Assembly: GCA_943736015.1 (NCBI GenBank)
Contig: OX031064.1
Location: 40,971,361 to 41,035,360, forward strand
Direction: 5' to 3'
Length of the DNA: 64,000 nucleotides
Source: Tridacna crocea
Lineage: Eukaryota; Mollusca; Bivalvia; Cardiida; Cardiidae
A program made the position numbers and the translations under genes. The notes below the pieces were generated by a model. It saw nothing but the letters and a program-made list of their open reading frames with translations. It did not search any database and was not told where the DNA came from. Positions 44,038-55,981 of this stretch are shown here, in pieces; position 1 is the stretch's first letter; each line of letters opens with the position of its first letter.

Positions 44038-44246
44038 TTAACTCATTACCAAATATTTTAGACTTATCAAAATAAAAAGTATTTGCAGACGACAAAATAA
44101 AAGTGACTGAAAATATGAAATTTGTTTTGAGAGGGGTAAGAGCATTGTGGGAATGATGTGACTCATTTAACAATTACAAACCTATGACTTTCCCAAATTT
44201 AGAGCTTTAGCAGGTGACAAATACTTATTGTATGGTAATCGGTTAA
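44038..44246 (+). mobile_element. Family-1 TTAA MITE, diverged right half
   Basis: TTAACTCATTACCAAATATT to ATGGTAATCGGTTAA. The left half is good; the hairpin's right arm is replaced by ACTCATTTAACAATTAC, possibly a fusion of two copies. Confidence 0.7.
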
Positions 44247-44639
44247 GCTACAGTAATATTCCCCAGGGTTGCTTGCTAAATTTTCCATTATGAACATTTA
44301 TGCAAAGTCATTTGAAAATTCTCAAATGGTTGAACAACAGCCTTGATGAGACTCTTGACATTTTCATCTCCTTGACCGTGTTTAAAAAAAATAATTATTT
44401 AATCTTACATATTGTTGTTAATCTAAAGGCCAGTTTCTGGTCTTTGTTAATTTTAGATTTCTCTGTGTCTTAATATGACTAGGAACTCTCAGCCTGTCAT
44501 TGTTATGCAAAAAAGTTTGTCTCAGTTGAGAGTTATCTGCCAGTATTTACTACCTGGATGCTGTGAAATCAGCTTTGTATGGGTGTCTTGTTAAAAGCTT
44601 TCTGCAGCATTACTGATATTGTGCACAAAGATTTGTATG

Positions 44640-44828
44640 TTTGCCCATTACTACACAATCCCTACTTTTGACAACCCTGGAAAAGAAATCTTTTTGAAAA
44701 CATTGTGGGATAAGGAGAAAATGCTGGTAACAAAACAAATTTCAAATTTTCAGTCACATTTATTTCATTGTGTGCAAATGGTTTCAATTTGGACAAACCT
44801 AAAATTTTGTTGTGTAGTTATGAGTTAA
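44640..44828 (-). mobile_element. Family-1 TTAA MITE, inverted, core shortened
   Basis: TTGCCCATTACTACACAATC to GTGTAGTTATGAGTTAA. The core stops at GGAGAAAATGCTGGTAAC. Confidence 0.75.
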
Positions 44829-45112
44829 ACGGTATTAAAAACATTTTACTTTGTGTTTCTTCTGAGTGATTTCAGTATGCATCTTTTCTTGACCGAAATG
44901 CTTGTGAACCACAGTGAAATGGACAAAATCCTGTGGTTTCACTTGACTGGTTTAAATTGTAGATATAAATCTCTAAGCACTAATTAAGATTAACTTATCA
45001 ATAAATAGTTTAGGGAGATACTAAGTGGTCTGTTTTGAACGTAAGAATTGAAGATTGATTTTAGGTAGCAGTTTTTATATATTTTTGTGGAAACGTCAGA
45101 GACAAATACCTC

Positions 45113-46250
45113 TATGTATATTTCATGATACATGTACTGAGGCTAATGAAGCAACTGGTTTTCCAAACTCAACAATACAATGTTTCCTTAAATACACATA
45201 GGATAAAATTTTTGCTGATAACTAAACAAGGGTAACGTGAAGAACTATATTCTTGTGAAGATTTTCCAAATCATATGTCTCAAGATTTCTAGGTGAAGAC
45301 AATGACCAAAAAAAAAAAAAAAAATTACCCTATATGCATTGCTTTTTGTTAGTGTTTTTTCATTTTTTCAAACATAATGATTCAATGAGCATAGACTTAG
45401 TACATGCATTATTGACCACCTCGAAAAAAATATCTCAAGATTATTTACTGAAAACATTGACAAAAATGCAATTTTGCTAAAAGTATACAGTTGCTTTTTG
45501 TTAGTGTCAGACATATCCGTTAAAACAGAAAGACTGGGCCTAGATTCAGTAGATGCATTATTGATTACATGGAAAAATATATCAAGATTATCAAGGTGGA
45601 AACATTTACAAAAATGCAATTTTGCTTGAAATATGCAGTTGCTTTTTGTTACTGTTGACATATCTTTTAAACAGAATGACTGAACTTGGATTCAGTAAAT
45701 GGGTCATTGATTACCAGAAAACAATAGTGTCTAATTTTTGTCTTGTTATAAGTTTTAATCAAAGAGGGAAGCTTCAGCGAGCTGATGTTATTCTTAAAAT
45801 ACTTCAATTAGGTCAAGCAGATCACATATTCAGCAACTTCTGAAGATATTTGCCAATCAGTTTGTACATATTTGATCATGTGAGATTTTAGTCTACATTG
45901 ATGCCTTTACCAAATTGGAAGGCATAGTTAAAAGCTGCGTTCTTGCCAAAACTTGTAAAATTATAGGTGATAAAATTATTCAGGTGAAAACATGGACAGA
46001 AATTGCAGTTACTTTTCGTTGTTCACGTTGACATATGTTACCTGATAGTAAAAAGCATAGATCGGAGGAAAAAGAAAAAAAAAAAAAAAAAAAAACTACT
46101 GAGACCTGTAGTTTGTTTTGACAGATTTGTGTAATTACAAGGCTCAGAGTTGGTTTTGAGTACTTTAAATCAATGGGTATTTACTATAGTATTCCTTATG
46201 TGTATATACAGATTATTTGAATTACTAACAGCATGTTAAGTAGCTCTTTT
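45113..46250 (+). repeat. Tandem-core array, type 4, with block R2 head
   Basis: Units marked by TGCATTATTGA/TTACC, ATCTCAAGATTAT, GAAAACATTGACAAAAATGC and TGCAGTTGCTTTTTGTTA recur at about 45400, 45550, 45700 and, decayed, 45900. Period about 150-160 bp. Poly-A tracts at 45308-45324 and 46075-46096. Frames at 45368-45843 are by-products. Confidence 0.6.
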
Positions 46251-46291
46251 ACATGCCAACAGGTTATTGCACGACTATTGTAGGCGAATAA

Positions 46292-46513
46292 TTAATCTTT
46301 TACCAAACAACAAAAGTTTAGATGGTCCAAATTCAAAGCACTTGCAGACAACAAAGTAAATGTTGATAAATAATTGAAATTCGTTTCCAGCAGGGTAGAA
46401 AACATTGTGGGGAAATGAGAAAATGCTGGTTACCGGCTTATTCTCCATTCTCAAAATGCTTTCAAAAGACTTCAATTTCAAGGTTTGTAAAAACCAGGGA
46501 TTGTTTACACTTA
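46292..46513 (+). mobile_element. Family-1 MITE
   Basis: TTAATCTTTTACCAAACAAC; the right terminus is decayed to GATTGTTTACACTTA. The core is mismatched (GGTTACCGGCTTATTC). Confidence 0.7.
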
Positions 46514-46532
46514 CAGTAGTTTTGTTCAGTAA

Positions 46533-46795
46533 GCACCTCCATGTATATTTCGTGATACATGTTATCAGGCTAATGAAACAATTTGTTTTCCAAACTCAAC
46601 GACACAATGTTTACTTGGCTTGGATGTACATCAATAAAATTTTTGCTGATGACTTAATAATTACGCGTATCGTGAAGAACTATGCTCTTGTGAAGAATTT
46701 CACAATCATCTGTCTCAAGTTTAAGTTGGAAACATGAACAAAAAAATCAAATTTGCTTGTAATATAGTTGTTTTTTATTTGTATCGATACATTTT
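46533..46795 (+). repeat. Dispersed block R2, copy 2
   Basis: Partner of 41687-41936, ending at the same TTAA used by the following MITE. Confidence 0.65.
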
Positions 46796-46969
46796 TTAAC
46801 TCTTTACCACACAATCACGACATTTGAAGATGTTAACAAAGAAACCTTTTGAAAACATTGCTGGAAAAGGAGAAAATGCTGGTAAAATGCTACCCTTTCC
46901 AAGAAAAAGTTGACTATTTGAGTCACATTTATTTTGTTGTCTGCATTTTGTCGTTTAGTAAAGAGTTAA
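46796..46969 (-). mobile_element. Family-1 TTAA MITE, inverted
   Basis: TTAACTCTTTACCACACAAT to CGTTTAGTAAAGAGTTAA. Core shortened; same insertion as 41937. Confidence 0.8.
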
Positions 46970-47280
46970 GCAGAATGATGAAGTTTAGATTCAATAAATG
47001 CGTTACCGATTACCTTTAAAAATATGTTATTATTGTTATACAGGATTATTCAGGTGAACACATTGACAAAAATGCAATTTTGGTAGAAATATGCATGATT
47101 ACCTCGAAAAAATATCTCAAGATTATTAAGCCTAAGTGAAAATATGGACAAAAATGCAATTTTGCTTGGAATATGCAGTTGTTTTTAGTTAGTGTTGACA
47201 CATCTGTTTAAGCAGAATGACTGAGCTTAGGTCCAGTGAATGTGTTATTGATTAACTGGAAAGAATAATGTCTAATTTTC
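46970..47280 (+). repeat. Tandem-core array, type 4, continuation
   Basis: Further units with CAAAAATGCAATTTT and ATATGCAGTTGTTTTTAG. Period about 120-150 bp, degenerate. Confidence 0.55.
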
Positions 47281-48089
47281 TGTTGGTTTTTTTTTTATTA
47301 TTATTATTTGAAGTTTTGTGCTCGGTGAAGTTGAACTTGAAAAAAAATTATAGTCATGGGGGTAATATTTCTGACATTTGTTACTGTATAATTTACATTT
47401 AAATAAATACATGTACCAGGTGATAAGCAAAACTGTTTTACTTGTTTTGTAATAACCACAGCAAGCAAAGTTTTAGGAGGTAATGCTCGGGTCACCTTGT
47501 CCATCAGTCTGTCTATCGTTCCACCTCGATTTATTCACATGGGCTTCCAAACTATAAAAGCTATCAACTTGAAACTTCATACACTGACAGAACATATTAT
47601 GGAGAAGTGCAAGTGCATAAGAACCAAAACTGCAATTCATGTTTTTTGTGTTATTGCTATTTGTTGATATTCAGATGGAATTTTTGTCCAGTCCAGGCCA
47701 TAACTTCCTAGCTGTTGAAGCTCAAAACTTATATCCCCCACATTATGATTGGGCGGTATAAAAGGAGTCAGCTTGTCTGTCTGACCAAAAACTCAAGATC
47801 AACCGGACAACCGCCACAACAGTGCCTTCAGCGCTTTGATTCTGTTTAAATATAAGTAATTATAATTCTCTCAATTGGAAACTGACTAAAGAGTTCATAA
47901 AGAAACAGCATTTTACTCTCTTAACTTTTTATTTTTCAAATGATTATTTCGTTGTGACTATGCTGCCTTGTCTGCGCATGCCATATTCTTCGAAGATTGA
48001 CCGATCTGTCATAACGCACATCAGTATCATGAATAGGATATTAAATATAACAGATCTAATTCGCGGAGTATGAACTAAGAATTCTGATG
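47281..48089. other. Unassigned, repeat-like spacer
   Basis: GTCACCTTGTCCATCAGTCTGTC with a later GTCTGTCTGACC has the flavour of another dispersed element, but no unit or ends could be set. No gene. Confidence 0.35.
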
Positions 48090-48285
48090 TTAAAGGTGGG
48101 CCCTTCAGAATTTGGGATGAAAATTTTACAAAAATACAAAAATGTCATCCCTATACTTCTAAAGCTATATAATTGTCATACGTAAAACCCCAGTAGTCGA
48201 ATAAAAACCCACAACCAGAGAAATTAGAGATTTACTACGGCCCAGGTCGACATCGATGTGAAACACGTTCTATTTTTCATCGGTC
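48090..48285 (-). mobile_element. Family-2 TTAA element, fragment
   Basis: Inverse of the family-2 right end: TTAAAGGTGGGCCCTTCAGA, then AAAACCCCAGTAGTCGA and CTACGGCCCAGGTCGACA. Truncated at the other side. Confidence 0.75.
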
Positions 48286-48479
48286 GTTAGACCGATTACA
48301 GACGGCGTTTTCCACAATGCAAACTGACCCAATTCCCGACAAGGCCCTTTACAGGAATGGACGCATTCAAACTATACATAATTTGTATACTGACCCCTGT
48401 TAGATTAGCTACTATTCAAGGAACATGAGATTTACTTTGTTTTTTTTTTTCTTTGAATGGCGAATATGGCATTTTATTA

Positions 48480-49700
48480 TCAATGCTTACAATACTGAAT
48501 TATGACACTCTTCTCCTTATATGACTACTATTATCAGATTCAATACAGTGATGTATAAAAACTCTCAACTTCATCTAAAATTTGTTTTTGATTTGAAACT
48601 TAGGTACCATCATCTTTAACTATTCTACGGATAGTTTTTAATGGAAGAATCTTTCTTTTCCAAACCACAAAAAAAAAAAAGAAAAACTACTAGGTTTCTC
48701 GCCATCTTAACTCCACTTTTTTTTTTTTATCTTATTATTGAACCTTTTAATTTGTCTTCTGTTATCTGTTGTAACTCTTTTTTTTTAAATAGTTCTAGTC
48801 TTTCTGAATTAATTTCTGATGAATTTTGTTCCAGTGAAATAATTTCTTGTTTAATTTTTTCTTCGCGTTTTCGAGATGTTTTTTTCTTGTAAGAACTATA
48901 TGATATTGGCTTCCCTCTTATTAATTGGTCATTTATAGTAATTGCAAAATATCAGGAGGTATATCTTTCAGTGATTCTCTACTGTATACAGGTAGGGCAT
49001 ATTGTTCTATGACATCATGTACTTTTTTATTAATTGTATGAATATATTAAATGTCTTGTAGGAAGGAATTATTTTGTTTCCAAAGGCTAAAAATGTATTC
49101 AAATTCATTGACTATATAAGTTGTAGATATGATGGAATGGTCAGAAAGGTAACTATGCTCAATAGATGATTTAACAAAATTGCTAGAAAGTTCAATTGAA
49201 ATAAGAAAAAAGTCCAAACGCGCTTGCTGAATAGGGTTAATTTTTCTCCATGTATAAAGTCTAGTTTCGGGGTTGAATTCGTGGAATGGGTCTATTAGCT
49301 GCCTATCTTCAATGATATCCCCAATATGATTTCTAGCTTTTTCATTATGGATATGTTTATAATTTTGATAGTCTAACTCAGGATTTAAAACTAGATGAAA
49401 ATCACAAATCATAAACGAATCATTACCAATGTAATCTAGTTTCTCAAAAAGATTTGTGTAAAATTCTGGATTGTCTTGATTTGGTCCGTAAATTGATGCC
49501 AATGTAAACCTGTGATCATCAATGGTTAAATCAAGTATAACGTAATTTCCTTTCAAGTCTAAAAGTGATTAGTGTATTTCATAATCTAGATTTCCAAAAA
49601 ATATGGCAACTCCCCTACTTTGTGAAGTATTACAACTCAAGAAAATTTCATTACCCCATTCTGAGTATATAACGTATATCAGTTTTTCACCATCTTAAAA
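48480..49700 (-). mobile_element. L1/Tx1-like LINE ORF2 fragment (endonuclease to pre-RT linker)
   Basis: The minus strand opens with YSEWGNEIFLSCNTSQSRG, then a long frame (49556-49047) with YVILDLTID, ASIYGPNQ, MICDFHLVLN, TYIVNEFEY, ARLDFFLIS and YLSDHSI. These are APE-type LINE endonuclease motifs; the expected GDFN is CDFH here. Beyond, in shifting frames, come KKTSRKREEKIKQEI, GEKPSSF and KTIRRIVKDDGT, then QKQILDEVESFYTSLY, the linker just before reverse transcriptase. RT itself is absent. Several stops and frameshifts (for example a stop after GNLDYEIH at about 49573) show an old, dead copy. Confidence 0.8.
49047..49556 (-). pseudogene. LINE endonuclease domain, longest open part
   Basis: 169 codons covering most of an exonuclease-endonuclease-phosphatase fold. 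Residues in order: YGPN at about 23-26, DFHLVLN at about 52-58, W-R-K-I near 103, RLDF at about 113-116, SDHS at about 141-144. The GDFN Gly and Asn are replaced (Cys, His), which should abolish nicking. Confidence 0.8.
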
Positions 49701-49938
49701 AGAATTTGAAACATAACATATACAAGATACCCATTTTACTAATGATATGTACAGTATGTAGGGGAGTTGCCATATTATTTGGAAATCTAGATTATGAAAT
49801 ACACTAATCACTTTTAGACTTGAAAGGAAATTACGTTATACTTGATTTAACCATTGACTGTACATATCATTAGTAAAATGGGTATCTTGTATATGTTGTG
49901 TTTCAAATTCTTTTTAAGATGGTGAAAAACTGATATAC
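49676..49938. repeat. Inverted repeat at the LINE 5' side
   Basis: 81-bp arms 49676-49756 and 49858-49938 are near-perfect inverses (GTATATCAGTTTTTCACCAT ... GGTGAAAAACTGATATAC). The 100-bp spacer is itself the inverse of LINE sequence at about 49505-49605. The order a-b-c then inverse a, inverse c differs from a simple fold-back. Confidence 0.85.
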
Positions 49939-50344
49939 GTTTTTTTCTTAGTGTGGATTCCTCTGCAGTTAAAAGACATTATATTCAGATTCCGTGGCAT
50001 GTCTGTCGCAATAATGGTAAGACGTCGATATTTGTAACGAAATCAAGTACTGGTCTAAGTCTGGCAGACGGGTAAAGTAACAAATATACAAAAAAGATTC
50101 GAAATACATGGAAAATGGTACAAATTGCAGAAGTTCACTCGAATAACTGAATCAAAAAATAATTATCACATACAAGTAATTTATTTATCGGTGATAAATT
50201 CTTTGGATACAGTACACGTATGTAGATAAAGTACAATGTAAGCCCTCCTTTGAAGCCCATCCATCTATTTAAAGTCTCAATCAGTAGACTTTCAGGGTGC
50301 TCCCTTGGACATTGTTTTGTGCTTGCCATGGTCCAGGAGACAAT
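49939..50344. other. Unassigned spacer
   Basis: No gene or repeat recognised. The minus frame 50135-50425 crosses into the repeat head that follows. Confidence 0.4.
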
Positions 50345-50455
50345 CAGTAAACTAGAGGCGCTTGAGCGCCTGTATTGCTCCACAGGCCTGATTTTTCTGT
50401 AACGGTGAAGAGAAGTGTTTAACAATTACCATTCATTCCTGCATTTTAGGTCACT
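50345..50455 (+). repeat. Solitary repeat head with GGCGCTTGAGCGCC palindrome
   Basis: About 110 bp matching unit A 6783-6892, ending where family 3 begins (ACAGAAAAAA), as if interrupted by it. Confidence 0.6.
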
Positions 50456-51130
50456 ACAGAAAAAAATGTGTAAAAGGTGTGAAATACATCCTATCAGTAT
50501 GAGATACGCAGTTATAAACAATGGCAAAACTACCAAATAACTCTTGGATTAAGGTAACTAATACACATAATGTACGTACTAAAGACAACGAAGTTTCAAA
50601 AATAATTTTTATAGATAACTTGAATAACGATATGGATGAAATTTGATGTTGGGGTCGATTTCTCTAAAATTTTATTTACGGACGATTTCACCAGATTTCT
50701 GCGGAGAAATCGTCTCCAAGCAGTTTAGGGACGATTTTTCCAGCAGTCGGAAATTGCTATCACAACAGCGGGTGTTATGCAGAGAAGTGGACACACTAGT
50801 GGGAAATAGTTGATTTTTATCGGTGTAAAAAGCACCACAGTCAAAGTACCATAGATTTAGTCGATATACATAAGAAAAAGTGATAAACGTAACACGGGCC
50901 AATATTCTATATGTAGTTTGCTTTATTTACAATCGCATTTCAGCGGGGACGCATTTTGTTACACATATGTTCAAATGTCAACACAACGTTATAGATATTA
51001 ACCGTATAAAACTAGTTGTTTCGGCGGACTCAGCGATATCGAGTGGACACACCGCTCAACATTTTGTCTGAAAGTAGTCCGGAGAAGGCAGCTTACGATC
51101 CCTTTAGGCAAGGGAATCCCTAAAAATAGA
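50456..51130 (+). repeat. Dispersed repeat family 3, copy 3
   Basis: Begins ACAGAAAAAAATG and ends in AAGGGAATCCCTAAAAATAG. Partial deletion near the end relative to 23722-24428. Confidence 0.6.
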
Positions 51131-51210
51131 ACCACTGAATAATGTCTGTTTCCTTTTTTCAAAACAAACCAAAACAAAATTAAGACTTGTACCAATTTGC
51201 ATACAGTAAA

Positions 51211-51418
51211 TTAACCTTTTTACTGCACAATGCCGACCATGGGAAAGAAGCCTTTTGACAATATTGTTGGAAATGCTTATAACCAGCATTTTTCCTTTTC
51301 CCACATTGCTTCCTACTTTATCAAAGAAAATTGCAGCACTATGCCTCATTGCATTTGTCGACTGCAAATGCTTTCAGTATGGACAAGGCTGAAGTTTTGT
51401 CGTCTTGTAAAGAGTTAA
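51211..51418 (-). mobile_element. Family-1 TTAA MITE, inverted
   Basis: TTAACCTTTTTACTGCACAA to GTCTTGTAAAGAGTTAA. One core arm is shortened (GTTGGAAATGCTTATAACC). Confidence 0.8.
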
Positions 51419-51814
51419 ATGTTACCAAGAAATGATAACCATTTCTTAAAGAAATTTTCTTTTGCCACACAACAAAAGCTGTCTTGGCCATTTAGACATG
51501 GGGCTGTCTGGTACAATGTTTATGTAATCATAACAAAAATCTCGAACGATTTCTGATAGCGTCTCAGGGCTTTTTAATGGTTTGGAGAAGACACTCAACG
51601 CCTGTCAAAAGGGGTAAAACTGCTCGACAAGGATGTAACTGGGGAAAATTTACGGTATTGCAATATTATGTTGAGGTACATCATTATACATGTATGTGAT
51701 ATAAATAACATGTCATGTACTCTCAATAGGCCTAGAACACTGGAATTAATCTTTGCAATAACAGCCAATCATATGAACCTGAATTTTACTGTTTTGTGAT
51801 TACTGAACTCTCAA
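51419..51814. other. Unassigned spacer
   Basis: No gene or repeat recognised. Confidence 0.35.
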
Positions 51815-52476
51815 CAGGGTTCTCACTAGGTCTTGATTCCCAAAATTCATTTACCCTTGGGCCAAAATTTTCAAGAGTCAAAATGGAATTTCCAAAAGTC
51901 AAAGAGAAATATCCATGGGTCAAAATTAATTGATTATCATTAGGAGATTAGGATGAAATGTATAGACAGTTTTTCATTCATTGGAAACAAATTGGACAAG
52001 AAAATACCTCATCTGATATACAAACTTGTTAGAATGAAGTGGATAGAAGAATTTTAACTTGCAGCCCTATCATGCAACTGGATCTAGAACATTGCGGAAA
52101 GGGAAGAAAACAAAGTCCAGATCCAATAAGGTGTTATTTCTTAAACTTTAAGGCTTTTCACTCTTGTTCCAGTGCTGATATTGTAAGACAAGAATGCATA
52201 GCCTCCATCCCCCAACATCAAGATCTAGTTCTTTTATTAAGGTTGTGTAGATCTATTTTCATTCTAAAAAAACAAGCAATTTCTTTTTCTAATTTAGACT
52301 TGATCTAGGTCTAGTTTCTTTCTTGAGGAATAAAATATGCCAAAGATCTTCATCAGACGTTAAAACTAAATCCAGTAAGAAATCTGTGACTGGGTGTAGA
52401 TAAAATCCAAAACTTAATCGAGAGGAAATCTAAGGACTGAAAGTCCTGAAAAGCGGATTTGTTGAACAGTTTCAAG
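51815..52476. mobile_element. Possible hAT-like terminal fragment
   Basis: CAGGGTTCTCACTAGG at about 51817 differs by one base from the hAT end at 17556, and is likewise followed by repeated GATTCC-CAAAATTCA/GTCAAA words. No second end or transposase; the 89-codon frame at 52039 shows no motif. Confidence 0.4.
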
Positions 52477-52519
52477 CTATTTGGTGAGATGTGATAAATC
52501 TAAATACCCACCCTTTAAA
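52477..52519 (-). mobile_element. Family-2 TTAA element, terminal fragment
   Basis: TGGTGAGATGTGATAAATCT then AAATACCCACCCTTTAA, the inverse of the family-2 left end. Confidence 0.7.
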
Positions 52520-52611
52520 CTATTTTCTCTTGTTCCAATAGTGTTATCAATTATATGAGTAAACTTAAAGTTCATTTACAGGTATCATTTTCTTTTGTCT
52601 GCAGATGCATT

Positions 52612-52825
52612 TAACTCTTTCCATATTATAGGCAACACCAGAAGCTTTGATGAACAGTGGAGATCAGAGATCAGACTACATCTTCTGTGCAGTCTGATCT
52701 CTGATCTCCACTGTTACCTGCTTCATCGTAGATTCATGACCGAATTGTTTCTTGATCTTGCAGAAGAAATGTATTTTTAGCCTTTGAGACAATGCAATTA
52801 ATTTGTTCAGTAGTGAAAGCGTTAA
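52612..52825. mobile_element. Second hairpin MITE family, TTAA-bounded
   Basis: TTAACTCTTTCC to GAAAGCGTTAA. A perfect 25-bp stem (52654-52678 with 52692-52716, AACAGTGGAGATCAGAGATC on the left) closes on a 13-nt loop. The arm word recurs at 5073 and, weaker, at 57188, marking decayed relatives. The interior differs from family 1. Confidence 0.7.
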
Positions 52826-53322
52826 AGTGCCTAAAACTTGTCATATGCGACAGTAATGAACAATGAAAAGGCATTAATTTGATTACCATATTTGATTAAA
52901 AAACAAGTAACTTATGCATAGATGGTTGACGTAGACTAACCTGAACTATCTTACAAAATTAACTCCCATCTAACTGTGGATCTGGAGTCCTGCATGGCTC
53001 ACTAGTAAAGTGTAGGACTTGTTACCTGATGGCCCAGCCTCATTGTTTTTTTTTCTGCAAGACTGTCCTTAGGCAAGACAATGCAGTGCCCTAGCTACTT
53101 AAAGCCAGACATACAGAAATAAGCTAGCTAGCTTAGATAGTCATATGACTGAAATAATGTTGAAAGTGACAGTAAACATCATTCAATTAATCAAATGTGG
53201 ATCTAACATTGGCCTGCAAGGTTAACTTTCATCTAATATTTTGTCAGCCTCACAAAATGTAGCTGTTAAATTTTAGAAAACATTGGTAGACCAGCATAAT
53301 GATTTTCAGTTTTCATTCTTAC
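52826..53322. other. Unassigned spacer
   Basis: No gene recognised; T-rich tract at 53047-53055. Confidence 0.35.
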
Positions 53323-53549
53323 TTAACTCTTTACAACACAATTCTGAGTTAAAAACTGTGTGAAAGAAGCCCTTTGAAAACATTGTTGGAAATGGAGAAT
53401 ATGCTGATAACCAACATTTTCTCCTTTTCCCACAGTGTTTTCTACCCTATTGAAGACATATTCCATCATTTGAGCGACATTAGAATTGTTGTCTGCAAAT
53501 GCTTTCAGTTTGGACATGTCCAAAATTTCAGTGTGTGGTAAAGAGTTAC
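53323..53549 (-). mobile_element. Family-1 TTAA MITE, inverted
   Basis: TTAACTCTTTACAACACAAT to GTGTGGTAAAGAGTTAC. The core palindrome is well kept. Confidence 0.85.
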
Positions 53550-54153
53550 GTAATTTTCCCCATCCCATTTCACCATTAAGGATACAAGGTAAGTGTGGCA
53601 ATATCATCCCATTTTGAAGGATGTTCAGAAAAAATAACTTTTGAAACAACTTACCCAATTGGCTGATGTGTTTTTTGTCTGAGACATTGCTTTAAATCAG
53701 ATTGAAAATATTATGAGCTCAGCCTAAGGTTTGTAAACATGTGACCTTATACACTAGACATAATAATTCTATCATTCTTTTCTGTAGCATTTTAAGCATT
53801 TCTAAATTCATCATTGTTCATCATTATGCAAGACTCCTTTAAAAGATTGAAACTTCTGTACTCAAACATTAAGGTTTTGATTTTTACAGTAGCATTTTAC
53901 AAATCTAGCCTAAGCACAACAATTTCTAAACTTTTATAATGGTTGGTATAATCATATAGACTGAAAACAATTCAAATATAAAAAAGTGAGCCAATGAGAA
54001 TGGAATTTTACTTTATTAGGCAGTCTGATCTTACTCTACCACTACGTCCTGTTACAAACTATTACAGACTGTCTTCATTCTGAGGTATAAAGCATGCATT
54101 GTTTTGAAACAAGTATGGTTTAGTTAAAGAAAAAATACAGGAGTCCTCTCTGG
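53550..54153. other. Unassigned spacer
   Basis: No gene or repeat recognised. Confidence 0.35.
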
Positions 54154-54709
54154 TTAAAGGTGGGTATTTAGAAATTTCACATCTCACAAAATTAAAAAAT
54201 ATATATGTCACTGAAATTTATATGAAAAAACAATACAAATCATCAGTAATCAAGAATCATTAAATAAAAAAAAACCAAAAAACAAAAAAATGTCGTATTC
54301 CCTTAAAAGGCTACGTAGCCTCTTAAGCTATTTTTAGATTTCCCGCCAAAAACAAAAAAAGCATTGTGGGAATGCTAAGTGACTTGCACGTGACTAATGA
54401 CTATTAAATTCCATAACATAACAAACATGTAATTATTTTCCATGATGTCTAGAACTACGGATGCTATTTTTGAAGCTTCGTCTGTATATTTCCGGTGTGT
54501 AAATGAGCGAATCGATCATCTAAAAATAGATCGTGTCTCCCGTTGGTGTCAACCTGGGCCGTAGTAAATCTCTAATTTCTCGTCTAGTCAGATGGTTTTC
54601 GACTACTGGGGTTTTATGAACGCAAATTAAAAGGCTGTGGGAGTATAAGGATGATTTTATTTGCATTTTTGTAAAACTTTCGTCCAAAAATCTGAAGGGC
54701 CTCCTTTAA
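54154..54709 (+). mobile_element. Family-2 TTAA element, full length
   Basis: TTAAAGGTGGGTATTTAGAA to GGGCCTCCTTTAA, 556 bp. The internal CCCTTAAAAGGCTACGTAGC is the empty form of the site occupied at 37687. Confidence 0.85.
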
Positions 54710-55760
54710 AAGAAATACATGTAGTGGTATTTTGTAAGTTCTTACTGAAAGCACATTGTCCTTTCCATAACTCTTAACACAGAATCCTTTCAAGGCTCCT
54801 CTTAATTACTACACAACTTCAAACTATTAATTTATAAATGAAACATAAAATCAAACTAGTAACAATAATTTGATTGTTCAGGTAGAATAATTTCTTCTTT
54901 TCTTTCATAAGAATGTTCTTCGTTTCATTCCTGAACTCAAAAATGTTTTGTAATAGTCTGAGAGGTGAAAACTAAGTGATATGTTCAGTAATTTATAAGA
55001 TTTAGACCATGTGCAATTCATGAATATTGAATGTACCTTTCTTCTTTAAATAAATGAAAATTTACCTTGTATCTTCATAAAGAAACAAGTCAAGAAAAGT
55101 AATGATTGTACAAAAGAAAGTAAGGTCAACTCATGCAGTGCCACAAAATATGAACTTGAAACCTTTAAGAATAATTTGATGTTGACTATTTTCTGGTTAT
55201 CAATGACTATAAGTGTCAACACTGTTTCAGTCTTACAGTGACAACAATTCATCCATTTCTGTACCTTTTGGATTTTACTAGGGCGAGGCTGGTTCTCTGC
55301 GGTGTCTTGTCTATGGGCATTCTACAAAATCCTAGCATCTAGAAGAGGATAGAACCTGTGATAATCCATAAGTGGTCAAAACTGGTCAATAGTGGTCAAT
55401 TTGTAGAGATCAATTGGAAATTTAAATGGTCAGATGAGTTTTAAAACGGCAGTTAGGCTAATTTGTGGATGATTTGTTGTGTGGATTTTTTCCCTCAGAT
55501 AATTTCATTTCATCAATGTGAAAGAGAGGGATGGAAAAACTGTTTTGTCCCTGCCAAGGATACTCACCAGCTGGCTTTTGCCACTTTTCCAAACAGTGTA
55601 GAAGTTCCTAATAAGGTCTTTAAGTTTCAATTTTGACACCTAAGTAATTGCTTGATGATAAGATATTATCATGACTACTTACAAGTCATTATTTCATGCT
55701 TTAGGAATAAAGCCTGGTGTCAAAATAGGGACGCATAGTTTGTCCCTTTGGAAATTTGGT
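54710..55760. other. Unassigned spacer
   Basis: No gene; the minus frame at 55046-55252 has no motif. Confidence 0.35.
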
Positions 55761-55981
55761 TTAACTCTTTACTAAATGACAAAATTGTAGGCTGTTCCAA
55801 ATTGAAAGCATTTGCAGACGACAGAATAAATGTGACTGAAAAATTAAAATTTGGTTTGGGATGGATACAAAAGAACATTGTGGGAAAAGCAGAAAACACA
55901 TTATTTCCTTTTCCCACAGTGTTTTCAAAATGCTTCTTACTCAGGGTCATTAAAAGTCGGGATTGTGTGGTAAAGAGTTAA
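55761..55981 (+). mobile_element. Family-1 TTAA MITE
   Basis: TTAACTCTTTACTAAATGAC to GTGTGGTAAAGAGTTAA. Both TTAA sites intact; short mismatch in the loop. Confidence 0.9.

Noticed and set aside
23722-51130. Family 3 as LTRs of a retroelement
   Set aside because: No paired copies around an internal region, no primer-binding site or pol-type frame could be seen; left unclassified.
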